Positions 35,853 to 45,100 of a stretch of DNA of 64,000 nt are shown in pieces; position 1 is the stretch's first letter; the number at the start of each line of letters is the position of its first letter. The notes beneath the pieces were generated by a model that did not search any database, was not told the DNA's origin, and was given only the letters and a program-made list of their open reading frames with translations. The stretch is from Paradesertivirga superstes. GTDB lineage: Bacteria > Bacteroidota > Bacteroidia > Sphingobacteriales > Sphingobacteriaceae. Where the stretch lies: positions 186,001-250,000 of the forward strand of contig NZ_JBBJCN010000001.1 in NCBI RefSeq assembly GCF_037622515.1. The letters are read 5' to 3'. A program made the translations under genes and the position numbers.

Positions 35853-35894
35853 CAGTCTCAGAAACATTCGCTTTTTGAGACTGCAATGTTTTTT
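35853..35894. terminator. Terminator between convergent genes
   Basis: CAGTCTCA / TGAGACTG arms (35853-35860 and 35876-35883) around a 15-base loop, then CAATG and a T6 run. It ends the response-regulator transcript; the end touches the stop codon of the minus-strand peptidase gene. Confidence 0.8.
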
Positions 35895-36663
35895 ATATAG
35901 GCTTTATTAGAGTGTTTTTATAAAAAGCATTGAATTCGTTTTCGAACTTATAAAAACCTCCATAGCTAAATTCTATTGCGTCTACTGGGGTTTGTCCCTC
36001 CTGCATGAATAAAAGCATCCTTTTTAATATACTGGGATTCTTCTTTATTAAGAAATAAATCATAGCATAAGATATAGAATACAGATTTGAGCGCTTATCC
36101 AGATCTCTCCATTCACTGTCATCTGCATTCATTAAATCCTTTAAACGAAGAGGTGATTTAATCACCATATCTCTCACTGCCTTAATTCTGTGAGGATCTG
36201 CGGAAAATGAAACTTTGTCATCGTCAATAAGCATGGTACCACAGAATTCGGCGATGCCCTCATTGAGCCATCTGGGAGGACTCTTTAGATTATGCCTTAG
36301 CAAGCAATGGCTCATTTCATGAATCACCGTACTCAGGAACACAGTGTTTTTCAACACAAAACTTTGGTCAAGCCGGGGTGCATAAAATCCATATGTTTTA
36401 TGCAATCCTGAGGCTTTGTTTTGAATTTCCTTATAGTCCGCAGCTGAGAGAATAGATACTCTGATTACTAAACTATCGTTACCGAGCGTATTAAAAAAGT
36501 TATTATACAGATCCTTCTCAAATCTTGCTATCTTTTCAATTTTATCATGATCACTTTGTGAAATCCGGCAGTTAATTTTTTCTATCTGAATAATTTGAGA
36601 ATAAGTACTGAGGTGCACCAGAGAAAAAAGCAATAGAAAAATTACCTGTATTTTAATTTTCAT
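35893..36663 (-). CDS. Exported gluzincin-type metallopeptidase-like protein
   Basis: 256 residues with a signal peptide (VIFLLLFSLVHLSTYS). The active-site signature is TVIHEMSHCLLRH (HExxH), followed by PPRWLNEGIAEFCGTM, where the downstream Glu is the third zinc ligand, as in peptidase MA/DUF1570-like gluzincins. The C-terminal part is helical. Likely periplasmic. All zinc ligands are present, so activity is plausible; the substrate is unknown. The next gene upstream on this strand is a sirtuin, with 37 bases between. Confidence 0.78.
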   Translation of the reverse strand: MKIKIQVIFLLLFSLVHLSTYSQIIQIEKINCRISQSDHDKIEKIARFEKDLYNNFFNTLGNDSLVIRVSILSAADYKEIQNKASGLHKTYGFYAPRLDQSFVLKNTVFLSTVIHEMSHCLLRHNLKSPPRWLNEGIAEFCGTMLIDDDKVSFSADPHRIKAVRDMVIKSPLRLKDLMNADDSEWRDLDKRSNLYSISYAMIYFLIKKNPSILKRMLLFMQEGQTPVDAIEFSYGGFYKFENEFNAFYKNTLIKPI

Positions 36664-36699
36664 ATAATTAGAGGAGGAGCGCTAATCTACTAAACACAA

Positions 36700-37392
36700 T
36701 TAACATTCACTCAATAGCTCATCCACCAGTTTAGGCACTACTGTTCCGGCATTATCATTAATAACTCTTAAATTATTTATATTTCTGATATAGGCAGTAT
36801 TGGGGTCAATAATTATCTTCTGCGAAGAATAAGGCACGTAATCAATCAAACTCGCAGCAGGGTAAACTGCCAGAGAAGTTCCAATGATTAAAAAGATATC
36901 AGCACCGGAGGCAATTTGCATTGCCATATCAAACATCGGAACTGCTTCTCCAAACCATACAACATGAGGCCGGAGTTGCGATCCCAATTCACATATCTCA
37001 CCCATTTTTAATTCCCATCCTTCTATATCATAAACCAGGTCGGCATTTATACTCGACTGTGACTTGGTAATGATACCGTGTAAATGCAGCACATTCGACG
37101 AGCCGGCACGTTCATGGAGATCATCTACATTTTGAGTGATAATGCTTACATCATATTTATCTTCAAGACGTATTAAGCCCAAATGTGCAGCGTTGGGTTT
37201 AGATTCCAATACACTTTTTCGTCGCATATTGTAAAAATCCTGAACCAAAACAGGGTTTCGTTGCCAGGCTTCTGGTGTTGCTACATCGTAAATATCATAC
37301 CCTTCCCAAAGGCCGTCAGAATCCCGGAATGTTTTCAGGCCACTTTCAGCAGATATACCTGCGCCTGTTAGTATGATAAGTTTAGGTTTCAT
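36700..37392 (-). CDS. cobB: NAD-dependent deacylase (sirtuin, CobB type)
   Basis: 230 residues from ATG 37392 (MKPKLIILTGAGISAESGLK), rejecting an upstream frame start at 37431. The fold has the NAD-binding GAGISAESG, the TQNVDDLHERAGS segment with the catalytic H in LHLHGIIT, and GTSLAVYPAAS. It lacks the four zinc cysteines of the standard sirtuin (no CxxC pairs around residues 110-150), as in the zinc-less subgroup. It removes acetyl or longer acyl groups from protein lysines using NAD. Length is close to normal. Confidence 0.9.
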   Translation of the reverse strand: MKPKLIILTGAGISAESGLKTFRDSDGLWEGYDIYDVATPEAWQRNPVLVQDFYNMRRKSVLESKPNAAHLGLIRLEDKYDVSIITQNVDDLHERAGSSNVLHLHGIITKSQSSINADLVYDIEGWELKMGEICELGSQLRPHVVWFGEAVPMFDMAMQIASGADIFLIIGTSLAVYPAASLIDYVPYSSQKIIIDPNTAYIRNINNLRVINDNAGTVVPKLVDELLSEC

Positions 37393-37458
37393 AAATAATA
37401 AACGGTTTACTTCTATAATTCGCATCAACAATTATTTATGTTTTTGTGTTTATTTAAA

Positions 37459-37716
37459 ATGGAAGAAAAAGAACAATTGGGAAAATCATCCAGAAAACAT
37501 GAGGCTTTTTATGTTGAAGCAGCTATTGATGAGAGAGGCCCGCAAAATCTTAAAATTGTTCCGTCATATCACCAGTATTTAGTTTACGAAGATGATGTTA
37601 TGCTTAGTTGTATACAGTTAAACGATGACAATGAGTGGGAACAAATTGATGGATCATTTACCAGCGGAGCCGTTTTGGTGGTTGGACATGAAATAATGCG
37701 TGTCAAAGCCCGATAA
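37459..37716 (+). CDS. Hypothetical protein, 85 residues
   Basis: From ATG 37459 (MEEKEQLGKSSRKHEAFYVE); the frame is open to an earlier ATG at 37438. It is soluble and mostly beta, with YHQYLVYEDDVMLSCIQLN and a short GSFTSGAVLVVGHEIMRVKA end. No family is recognised. It is divergent from the sirtuin gene and 47 bases before the GDSL hydrolase on the same strand, so it could share a promoter with that gene. Confidence 0.55.
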   Translation: MEEKEQLGKSSRKHEAFYVEAAIDERGPQNLKIVPSYHQYLVYEDDVMLSCIQLNDDNEWEQIDGSFTSGAVLVVGHEIMRVKAR

Positions 37717-37763
37717 AAAAATATTTAATTAATATCTGTTTTATTTTTTAAATATCTTGCTGC

Positions 37764-38525
37764 ATGAAAACTAATCAATCTGGCAGAAGATCCTTTTTAA
37801 CGACAGTTGCCCTTGGCGGTTTAGCAAGTTTAACTATTCCCGAAATAGCTTTTGCTGCATTAGCCGATCAAAAATCAAAAAAAATATCTCTGAAAAACAA
37901 TGATATAATTTTGTTTCAGGGGGATTCCATTACCGATGCAGGTCGTGTGAGAACCGAAACAGCAGCAAATTCTCAAAAAGCAATGGGCGGAGGTTATTCC
38001 TTCCTTGCAGCAGCAGAACTACTTAACACCAATCCAGGGAAAAATCTTAAAATTTACAACCGGGGTATTAGCGGGAATAAGGTTTATCAGTTAGCAGAAC
38101 GCTGGGATACTGATGCTATTAGTTTGAATCCAGATATTATCAGTATCCTTATTGGGGTTAATGATTACTGGCACCTCCTGAAAAGCGGATATAAAGGGAC
38201 GCTAGAAATTTACAGGAACGATTTTCGCTCATTACTTCAGCGAACTAAAAAAAAGCTTCCTGATGTTAAACTTATCATCGGCGAACCGTTCGCAATTTTA
38301 GGGTCTGCTGTTGATAACAAGTGGTTCCCGGCTTTTGGCGAATATCAAAATGCTGCAGAACAATTAGCAACAGAATTTGATGCAGCTTTTATACCTTACC
38401 AAAAAGTATTTGATAAAGCATTACAAACAGCACCAGGATCATACTGGGCTCCGGATGGAGTTCATCCAAGTATTGCAGGAGCAGAATTAATGGCTCAGGC
38501 ATGGCTGGAAGTGATTAAAGGATAA
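37764..38525 (+). CDS. SGNH/GDSL hydrolase with Tat signal
   Basis: 253 residues. The N-terminus is a twin-arginine signal: SGRRSFLTTVALGGLASLTI, with cleavage near AFA. The SGNH blocks follow: block I ILFQGDSITDAGR (nucleophile Ser in GDSIT), block III GVNDYW (Asn), and block V GVHPSIAGAELMA (Asp/His). So this is an exported carbohydrate or lipid esterase, folded before export. The repeat element copy B begins 46 bases after its stop. Confidence 0.92.
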   Translation: MKTNQSGRRSFLTTVALGGLASLTIPEIAFAALADQKSKKISLKNNDIILFQGDSITDAGRVRTETAANSQKAMGGGYSFLAAAELLNTNPGKNLKIYNRGISGNKVYQLAERWDTDAISLNPDIISILIGVNDYWHLLKSGYKGTLEIYRNDFRSLLQRTKKKLPDVKLIIGEPFAILGSAVDNKWFPAFGEYQNAAEQLATEFDAAFIPYQKVFDKALQTAPGSYWAPDGVHPSIAGAELMAQAWLEVIKG

Positions 38526-38571
38526 TCCTGAGACACTCAGTCTCTTCACCGAGGGCAATTCTAAGTTTAGC

Positions 38572-39424
38572 GGTTGGTGGAGACACCATACCGTTAACCT
38601 AAGAATATTATTCATTGAATAACATTACTTTCTATTAATAACAGAAATGGTTTAGCACCTGACCTCCGCTGGCGGAAGTGCCTTCAATTAAGAAAGTTTG
38701 TTCCGGTAAGTTCTGATTAAAGCGTCATAAAGCTAAAGCGCTTTGTGGGAGACAGCTTTTCTCTCCCTCTGGGAGAGATGCCGGAGGCAGGGTAACAGAC
38801 TCTGCTGGAATAGCAATCTTATTGTTCTTTGTTGATTTGAACCTTTAATTTCCCGATCCTTTATCCATTCCAATGCAGCCTCAGTATAATCAATTACAGA
38901 GACATTATCAATTCTAACTACACTGTAGCCTTTGGAGTTTAGCACCTGATTACGAAAGTGATCATAGTTTAACTGTCCCTGGTTATCATGCACACTCCCA
39001 TCCAATCGATTATAAGCTTTAATTCGTCGATATAGAAATCTACCACAAAATTTTCAATAGTATGCTGCCGTCGGATTTTCAAATCCAGAAATTTCCAATT
39101 CCTGAAATGAAACCATAAAATCTTTCTGCAGCTTGGATTCCTTTCTTAAGTATCTTCGGAATTCTTTAGGTTTAGGTTCTATGAATTGAATCTAGGAAAA
39201 ATTCTGTAAAGCGCAAACCCTCTCTGCCTTACGGCATCTCTCCCCGAGGGAGAGAAAGGCCAACCCACACAAAATGCCCTCGCATATTCCTCCCCTTTCC
39301 TTCCTCCAAACGAGTCCTTCGGACAGTCGGAGATCACTAAGAAACCTGCCTCTATTTTTGTATATTTCAGCGAGTATGAAATAAGACCATTCTTATGTTA
39401 ACGGCTATGGTGGGAACACCAACC
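38572..39424 (-). mobile_element. DUF559-type element, copy B, with nested inverted repeats
   Basis: Outer inverted repeats of 36 bases: 38572-38607 and 39389-39424 (GGTTGGTGG.GACACCATA-CCGTTAAC and its complement, imperfect). Inner inverted repeats: GCGCTTTGTG..CTCTCCCTCTGGGAGAG at about 38737-38790 and the reverse CTCTCTGCCTTACGGCATC..GGGAGAGAAAGGCC..CACACAAAATGCCC at about 39217-39278. Between the inner repeats lies a broken DUF559 nuclease gene. The stretch 39280-39388 has no feature I can name. This is a small (about 850 base) MITE- or IS-like unit whose only gene is a nuclease; no target-site duplication was identified. Confidence 0.78.
38836..39182 (-). pseudogene. DUF559 (Vsr-like PD-(D/E)XK) endonuclease, frameshifted
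   Basis: The minus strand encodes, in three frames joined by two shifts: KPKEFRRYLRKESKLQ, then KILWFHFRNWKFLDLKIRRQ and HTIENFVVDFYIDELKLII, then LDGSVHDNQGQLNYDHFRNQ and VLNSKGYSVVRIDNVSV. That is a nearly full DUF559 protein (family members have about 110-125 residues). The shifts lie near 39120 and 39007. The expected start codon context ATTCATG has become ATTCATA. The catalytic D of VVDFYID and the E/D at the LII(E)LDG block are recognisable. The family is related to Vsr mismatch endonuclease. Confidence 0.85.
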
Positions 39425-39546
39425 CCGTCGACACAGTTAAACGATTGGAGGGAAAACCGAGTGTTGGCGTCTCCTCCAACTCATCAAAACCTTAACTTTG
39501 AGGTTTGCAAAGCACATTTTACAGCCTGAAACGCGGGCCTTTAGGT

Positions 39547-41448
39547 TCATGCAAACTCCCAGGCACTCTGATAAGCGTTTTTTTTCTCTGCGTAAGCGAT
39601 AAAATCAGCATAAAATGCCAGGCGTGAAAGTGTGGCGCTGTCGCCAATCACTACGAGTTTCTTACGGGCCCTGGTCATTGCCACGTTCATGCGCCTTATA
39701 TCTGCCAGAAAGCCAATATTTCCTTCGGTATTACTTCGGGTCATACTGATATATACAACATCCCGCTCCTGCCCCTGAAAACTATCAATGGTGTTGACTG
39801 AAATCTTATCGCTGTGCTGTTGCAAATCGGGCGACTGAAGTAACATATCTCTGAGCACATTGATCTGCTCTTTATAAGGGGAGATTATGGCGATGGTAGG
39901 GAAAGAAGTGCCGGGCTTTAACTTCAGGTCTTCTACGTATTGACTGAGATGTTTAATTAAAAAAACTCCTTCATCAGGGTTAGTGGTACTGGTACCTTCC
40001 AATTTTTCGTCAAATCCACAACCAGCAGTATCAATAAAACTCAATGGCACATCTTCTGAGAATACCAGATGCTGTGCAACGCTGGCATGAGCCAGTAACT
40101 TGTCCTGATAAAATACGCTGGATGAATACCCCATTATGTCAGCATGCATCCGGTATTGTTCCTGAAGAAGACCTACGGCTTCCGGATGCAGACTGACGCA
40201 CTTTTCGAGCAATGTAGTACTTAAACCCTTCCTGGCGGCTTCATCCGATTTAATGGTAGGTGATAGCTGAAAATGATCGCCGGCAAGAATTAGTTTTTGA
40301 GCCTTTAATATTGGAATCCAGCAGGCAGGTTCAAGTGCCTGCCCTGCTTCATCAATAACCAGGGTATGATAATTCAGATTGCGTACCGTATAATGGTTAG
40401 AACCTACCAGTGTGGCGGTAATAACCTGTGCCCTCGCCAAAAGATCCTCCTGAATGTATTGTTCTGTATTACCCACTTCTTTCATGATCTTATGCGCCTC
40501 ATCAAACAAAGCTTTCCTCTGCTCACGCTCAGACCGGCCAAAGTTTCGTTTATACTTATGAGCCATGTTACGGTACTCATTCGCCTGCTTTTTTAAGGCA
40601 CGAATTTCTTTCATGCTGCTATGTTCAGACATTTTACTATCAAGCGTAAGCGACATTAATTTATCCGAAACGCGGGCGGGATTCCCGACACGCAGCACAT
40701 TTAATCCTTCGTCGGCAAGCTTTTCTGTAAGCAAATCCACTGCCGTATTGCTTGGCGCAACAACAAGTATTTGCTTTCCTTCTTTCTTAATTAAGGCTTT
40801 AATTGCCTGCACCAGGGTAGTTGTTTTACCGGTTCCCGGCGGGCCATGTATAATTGCGAGTTCTTGCGCAGCCAAAATATTGTTGAGGGCTTCCTGTTGT
40901 GAGGCATTTAGCGCAGGAACATTAAACGCTGGCATATCGTTTTGAAAAGAAGCTTTGATTTCGCCCGTCAGAACTTTAATAAGCTGACCGTCTTTTGGGC
41001 TTATGCTGCGCTTTTCAGCTTCTTTAAGAGCATATTGCATTTCATCATAGCTGTTATTATCAAACAGAAGCTCAATACCAAGTTTGCCATCGCTGGCCCA
41101 ATCCGGAAGTTCCTCAGTTTTCAATGTAATTTTAAGCCTGCTGCCTCCCTGGAAAGTGATGATCCCTTCTACCCTGTCATTCTTAGGATCGTGATTTGAG
41201 AAAAGAACGGCAGAAGAACCAAAACGTAACTGGTGCGTTACGTCCTGGTGTGTGGTGCGTTCGACCTCAACACTTAAATAATCTCCCCGGCCCATCTCTG
41301 TATTGCGAATCGCGATAGGATACCATGTAAGACCGGCACTGCGGCGATCTGAAATGGAAGTGGATTGCGTTAGCTGCTGATATAAACGGAGATCCGTTTC
41401 GCGTTCGGTTTTTAATAAGGACAGGAGGGCTTGAAAGTATGACGACAA
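39547..41448 (-). CDS. UPF1/DNA2-type superfamily 1 helicase (IGHMBP2-like)
   Basis: 633 residues, cytoplasmic ATPase. Motif I HGPPGTGKTTTLVQAIKAL, motif II DEAGQALEPACW (DEAG), motif III LAGDHFQLSPT, motif IV region ISPYKEQI, motif V NTIDSFQGQERDVVYISMTR and motif VI VAMTRARKKLVVIGD are all present. An N-terminal domain of about 150 residues is as in IGHMBP2-like bacterial proteins. It unwinds DNA or RNA 5'-3' in known relatives. The only in-frame start is TTG 41448. The amidase gene lies 68 bases upstream on the same strand; they may share a transcript. Confidence 0.9.
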   Translation of the reverse strand: MSSYFQALLSLLKTERETDLRLYQQLTQSTSISDRRSAGLTWYPIAIRNTEMGRGDYLSVEVERTTHQDVTHQLRFGSSAVLFSNHDPKNDRVEGIITFQGGSRLKITLKTEELPDWASDGKLGIELLFDNNSYDEMQYALKEAEKRSISPKDGQLIKVLTGEIKASFQNDMPAFNVPALNASQQEALNNILAAQELAIIHGPPGTGKTTTLVQAIKALIKKEGKQILVVAPSNTAVDLLTEKLADEGLNVLRVGNPARVSDKLMSLTLDSKMSEHSSMKEIRALKKQANEYRNMAHKYKRNFGRSEREQRKALFDEAHKIMKEVGNTEQYIQEDLLARAQVITATLVGSNHYTVRNLNYHTLVIDEAGQALEPACWIPILKAQKLILAGDHFQLSPTIKSDEAARKGLSTTLLEKCVSLHPEAVGLLQEQYRMHADIMGYSSSVFYQDKLLAHASVAQHLVFSEDVPLSFIDTAGCGFDEKLEGTSTTNPDEGVFLIKHLSQYVEDLKLKPGTSFPTIAIISPYKEQINVLRDMLLQSPDLQQHSDKISVNTIDSFQGQERDVVYISMTRSNTEGNIGFLADIRRMNVAMTRARKKLVVIGDSATLSRLAFYADFIAYAEKKNAYQSAWEFA

Positions 41449-41516
41449 GTTTTTGATTTTAATTTAGCGGCAAAGGTATCAGGTTAAATAAATAATCCAT
41501 TCCTGATTTCTTTTAT

Positions 41517-42209
41517 TTATTTGAGTGCAAGCTGATAAGCTTTAATAGCATTGATAAACGCATCAGCTATTTGCTGATAATTATTTCTATCAGTAAGAAA
41601 TGCCAGATCTTCCTGATTAGTTAAAAATCCCAGCTCTATCAAAATTGCCGCTGTCCTGTTTTGATTTAAAACAGCCAGCGACTTTTGCTTTACAAACCGA
41701 CAATTTATTCCCCGAAGTCCGGTTAATTGTTCTTTGAACTTTCCGGCCAAAAGCTGATTCTTATTCATCAACACCGTATCGCCATCCGTGCTTTTACCTG
41801 TATATATTTCCATCCCTTTTATCATTGACCGCACACTCGGACCAATGGTATCGGCTACACTATTAGCATGAAGGGATATAAACACATCTCCTTTGATCAT
41901 GGCTCTCTCCCCAAGCGGAACAAACTCATCAGTATTCCGGGTCATAACTACTTCAAATCCACTTTTTTCGAGATGGCTTCTGATTTCTTTGGCAATCGTG
42001 AGAACAATATTTTTCTCGTAAACGCCGCCTGACCTGGTAACGCTATCCCTTCCTCCGTGTCCGGGATCAAGAACGATGCGAAAAGGAGTATTAATCAGGG
42101 ACGATTCATTTCGAAGACTTTGCGAAAAAACTTTCTGTCCCGAGCCACAGATAAAAATTCCTGTTAAGACTGCGAATAAAGTGATCAATAGTTTTCGAAA
42201 ATTCAGCAT
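41517..42209 (-). CDS. N-acetylmuramoyl-L-alanine amidase (Amidase_3)
   Basis: 230 residues, exported by a signal peptide (KLLITLFAVLTGIFICGSG). The Amidase_3 catalytic domain has FRIVLDPGHGGRD (zinc His), VYEKNIVLTIA (zinc Glu), DVFISLHANS (second His) and AILIELGFLTNQEDLAFL (catalytic Glu). It cuts the bond between muramic acid and the peptide stem of peptidoglycan, in cell separation or recycling. All catalytic residues are present. It starts eight bases downstream of the rhamnosidase stop, so it is probably in the same operon by position. Confidence 0.92.
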   Translation of the reverse strand: MLNFRKLLITLFAVLTGIFICGSGQKVFSQSLRNESSLINTPFRIVLDPGHGGRDSVTRSGGVYEKNIVLTIAKEIRSHLEKSGFEVVMTRNTDEFVPLGERAMIKGDVFISLHANSVADTIGPSVRSMIKGMEIYTGKSTDGDTVLMNKNQLLAGKFKEQLTGLRGINCRFVKQKSLAVLNQNRTAAILIELGFLTNQEDLAFLTDRNNYQQIADAFINAIKAYQLALK

Positions 42210-42216
42210 GCTTTTT

Positions 42217-44961
42217 TTAGGGCTTTACTAATCTCTCAAACGTATGTTTTCCTGAACCTATATTATCAATGAATAAATAATTTCCATTTTCTGCCGCATT
42301 TATTTCCACCCCGTCAACCTTAAGTTTTGCTCCCTCCGTTCCGCTTTTAGGAACATAAACTTTGGCCTTCACATTAGCAGGCATTATTAAAGTCATTAAA
42401 AAACGTTTATTATCCCGGTTCCAATCCAGTTTAATATCCCCCTTATCACTTGGGAAAGTTCCGTTTGCCTGGCTTAATTTCCCTTCAAAATCAAGTGGTC
42501 TGATCTCTATAAGCTCGTGCTGAGGCTTAAGTGATTTCAGCCCCAAAATGTACTGCTGAATTCCAAACAGGCCTATAGCTCCCCATGGGTGAGACATGCT
42601 CTCATTATGCTTATCCGCATCCCATGATTCCCAGGTCACTGTTCCTCCGGCGGCAACGGTTTTTGCCCATCCATCCCAGGTAGAATTCGTATAAAGTTCC
42701 AGTAAATGAGCTGCTTCTCCTGCCTCTCCGATAGCTTGGGGTAAATAACGTATGGTAACCATCCCCACACTCATTTTACGTTCTTTTATAGCATCAATTA
42801 CGGTCTTTTTATTTTTCTCAGGGACGATGCCGATTGCTAAAGGGAACATATTAGCATGCTGAGATACATGCGCGCTTTGTGACTGGTCTGCTTTTAGTCC
42901 GTCGATGTAAACGCCCTGTTGATTTATCAGACGCGAATTCATAGAACTTTTCATTGCTTCGGCTTTAGAGCGGTACAGTTCTTTGTCTGCTGAATTGCCA
43001 AGAACATCAGCAATTTTAGAAATGATATCAAAATCTAAATAAGCAAGGGCATCTACCACAGTTCTTGATTCTACCGACATGTCATAACCATAGCGCATTT
43101 GCGTTGGCCAGTCAATAATTCCGTACTGGTAAGCTCCTCCCCCTCCGGCAAGTTTGTGTATTAAGCCGGTAGCTGGATTTTTATATGTATCTACATATTC
43201 GGCTACTTTTCTAAGTTTCCTGTAATTTGCTTTTAAGAATTCGGCATTTCCGGTTTGCATGAAATAATCCCATACCCAAACCAGGTAAGCTTGTGTATAA
43301 TCCGGAATATCCCTTTTTCCGTCGACATTAGGATAAACGGCATTTAACCTCCCGTCTGGCCAGTATTGATCCTGGGAATCAAGAAATTCCAATAGTATGC
43401 GCTGGTTAAGACTCCGCTCTCCCATTGTGCTCATCGCTGGCGGGCCCTGGTAACCGCCATCACCAAGAAATGCGCCCTTCTCCCGGGTGGGTGTATCTAC
43501 AAAACCTTCGTGTGCTCCTGCTATAAGAGAATGTATCATGAGATCCCACACCCTGTTAAGCATCGGGTTAGACGAACTGAATTGTGCCCGCGAAGGCTCA
43601 AGTTCAAAATGTCTGCTGATAAAGCGTACGTTATCCACATTTAACGCATTAGGAGAATGATCTACCTGGATATATCGGTAAGCCAGATAATTCATAGGAT
43701 TGAAAACCGCCTTATTTCCGTTTAAAATAAAATAATAGGCAAGATTGGTGCTTTGATTTCCACGGTTCGCGGATGCGGTACCATCCTCGTTCAATATATA
43801 AGCGCCTCGTATGGTTACAGTGTCTCCAGACTTTCCACCGGCAAAGTTAATTTTCGGCATACCGGCATAAATCTTTCCCAGATCAATTAGGTACCTGCCT
43901 TTTCCCAGGCTTTTAACTGAAACCGGTTTAACTTCATTTTCAATTATCCTGGTTAAATCAGGTTGAAGCTCACCCGTCCATGGTGCAACAGGTGGCGCCC
44001 CGATCTCAATAGCCTGACTCCATGCCGAATCATCGTAACCTGTTTGATTCCAGTTGGCAATCATTTTACGCGAATCCATAAAATCAATATACCCGTTCCC
44101 TTCACCATTCCTTCGTGGCTGCGGGGTGATCCATGTTTCAACTTTTGTTTGTTTCCAGGTATTATCCGTTCCGATAGTTATGCTGCTTCCATCGGTGTAC
44201 TCAATAATTGTTTTCATTAAAAACCCTCTGCTTCCGGTTGCACGACCTTGTCCTCCGCCGTACCAATGCGTAAAGCTTGCAAGTGTATTTCTTCCTGGTT
44301 TTAAAGCAGGGGTAATATCAAATGCCTGATAGTATGCGTACTGAGGATAATGGTTGGATGAGGCTTTAGCAATAAATTTCCCGTTGGTAAACAGTTCGTA
44401 ATTGTGTGAAACAGCCGCATAGGCAATAGCACGTTTTACTTTTTTATCCAGGTTAAAGGATTTACGATAATAAGTATAATCGTCGGCGTCGTTACTGGTA
44501 CGTTTTATCCATTTTGACCCGCTCCAGTCTGCAGATGTGAAGAGCCCAGTATTGAACATCGAAGGGGATGAATAAGGGCTAACGTTACCATCCTTGTCCC
44601 ATGTGCGTACTTTCCAGTAATATGCATGGGCTGATAACAGGCTTTTGCCACCAAAGTAAATGTAATTCTGTATTCCTGAAGCGGTCTTCCCGCTGTCCCA
44701 TATATCGCCTTTATTTGAATTAAGATTATTAGGGCTGGAGGCAACAATAACCTGGTAAGCGGTCTGTACCTCATTATTATCCGCATCGTTTATATACCAG
44801 CCGAAATAGGGATTGCTGTCGGTGCCAACCGGATTCACTTTATCGCAGCTACGTAAATTAGATGGTGCCTTCGGCGCAGCAGCGTTTACCAGAAAAGGAA
44901 GTGTGCCCACAAATAGACAGACTACGTTCATCTTTAAAACAAAAGAGAAAGATAATTTCAT
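42217..44961 (-). CDS. Alpha-L-rhamnosidase, GH78
   Basis: 914 residues with a signal peptide (VVCLFVGTLPFLVNAAA). The N-terminal fibronectin-like domain (AYQVIVASSPNNLNSNKGDI) and beta-sandwich domains are followed by the (alpha/alpha)6 barrel, with the signature FVDTPTREKGAFLGDGGYQG (general acid Asp and the REK segment) and TWESWDADKHNESMSHPWGA (catalytic Glu). The C-terminal beta domain ends GSGKHTFERLVKP. It releases terminal alpha-L-rhamnose from rhamnogalacturonan, flavonoids or glycans; periplasmic. The REK segment reads REKGAFLGD, where many homologues have REKxxWxGD. Fits with the rhamnogalacturonan lyase at the window end. Confidence 0.93.
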   Translation of the reverse strand: MKLSFSFVLKMNVVCLFVGTLPFLVNAAAPKAPSNLRSCDKVNPVGTDSNPYFGWYINDADNNEVQTAYQVIVASSPNNLNSNKGDIWDSGKTASGIQNYIYFGGKSLLSAHAYYWKVRTWDKDGNVSPYSSPSMFNTGLFTSADWSGSKWIKRTSNDADDYTYYRKSFNLDKKVKRAIAYAAVSHNYELFTNGKFIAKASSNHYPQYAYYQAFDITPALKPGRNTLASFTHWYGGGQGRATGSRGFLMKTIIEYTDGSSITIGTDNTWKQTKVETWITPQPRRNGEGNGYIDFMDSRKMIANWNQTGYDDSAWSQAIEIGAPPVAPWTGELQPDLTRIIENEVKPVSVKSLGKGRYLIDLGKIYAGMPKINFAGGKSGDTVTIRGAYILNEDGTASANRGNQSTNLAYYFILNGNKAVFNPMNYLAYRYIQVDHSPNALNVDNVRFISRHFELEPSRAQFSSSNPMLNRVWDLMIHSLIAGAHEGFVDTPTREKGAFLGDGGYQGPPAMSTMGERSLNQRILLEFLDSQDQYWPDGRLNAVYPNVDGKRDIPDYTQAYLVWVWDYFMQTGNAEFLKANYRKLRKVAEYVDTYKNPATGLIHKLAGGGGAYQYGIIDWPTQMRYGYDMSVESRTVVDALAYLDFDIISKIADVLGNSADKELYRSKAEAMKSSMNSRLINQQGVYIDGLKADQSQSAHVSQHANMFPLAIGIVPEKNKKTVIDAIKERKMSVGMVTIRYLPQAIGEAGEAAHLLELYTNSTWDGWAKTVAAGGTVTWESWDADKHNESMSHPWGAIGLFGIQQYILGLKSLKPQHELIEIRPLDFEGKLSQANGTFPSDKGDIKLDWNRDNKRFLMTLIMPANVKAKVYVPKSGTEGAKLKVDGVEINAAENGNYLFIDNIGSGKHTFERLVKP

Positions 44962-45100
44962 TGTGTCAGAAGATTAAGATTGGTTACAGCGGCTAAAATA
45001 GTACTTTAAGCTTATCCGTTCCAGGTGGTGCCGACATTGAGTGCTGTAACTTTTTAAGTACAAGAACTTCCCGGGCGGATATCCCGGGTACAAAAAGAGA

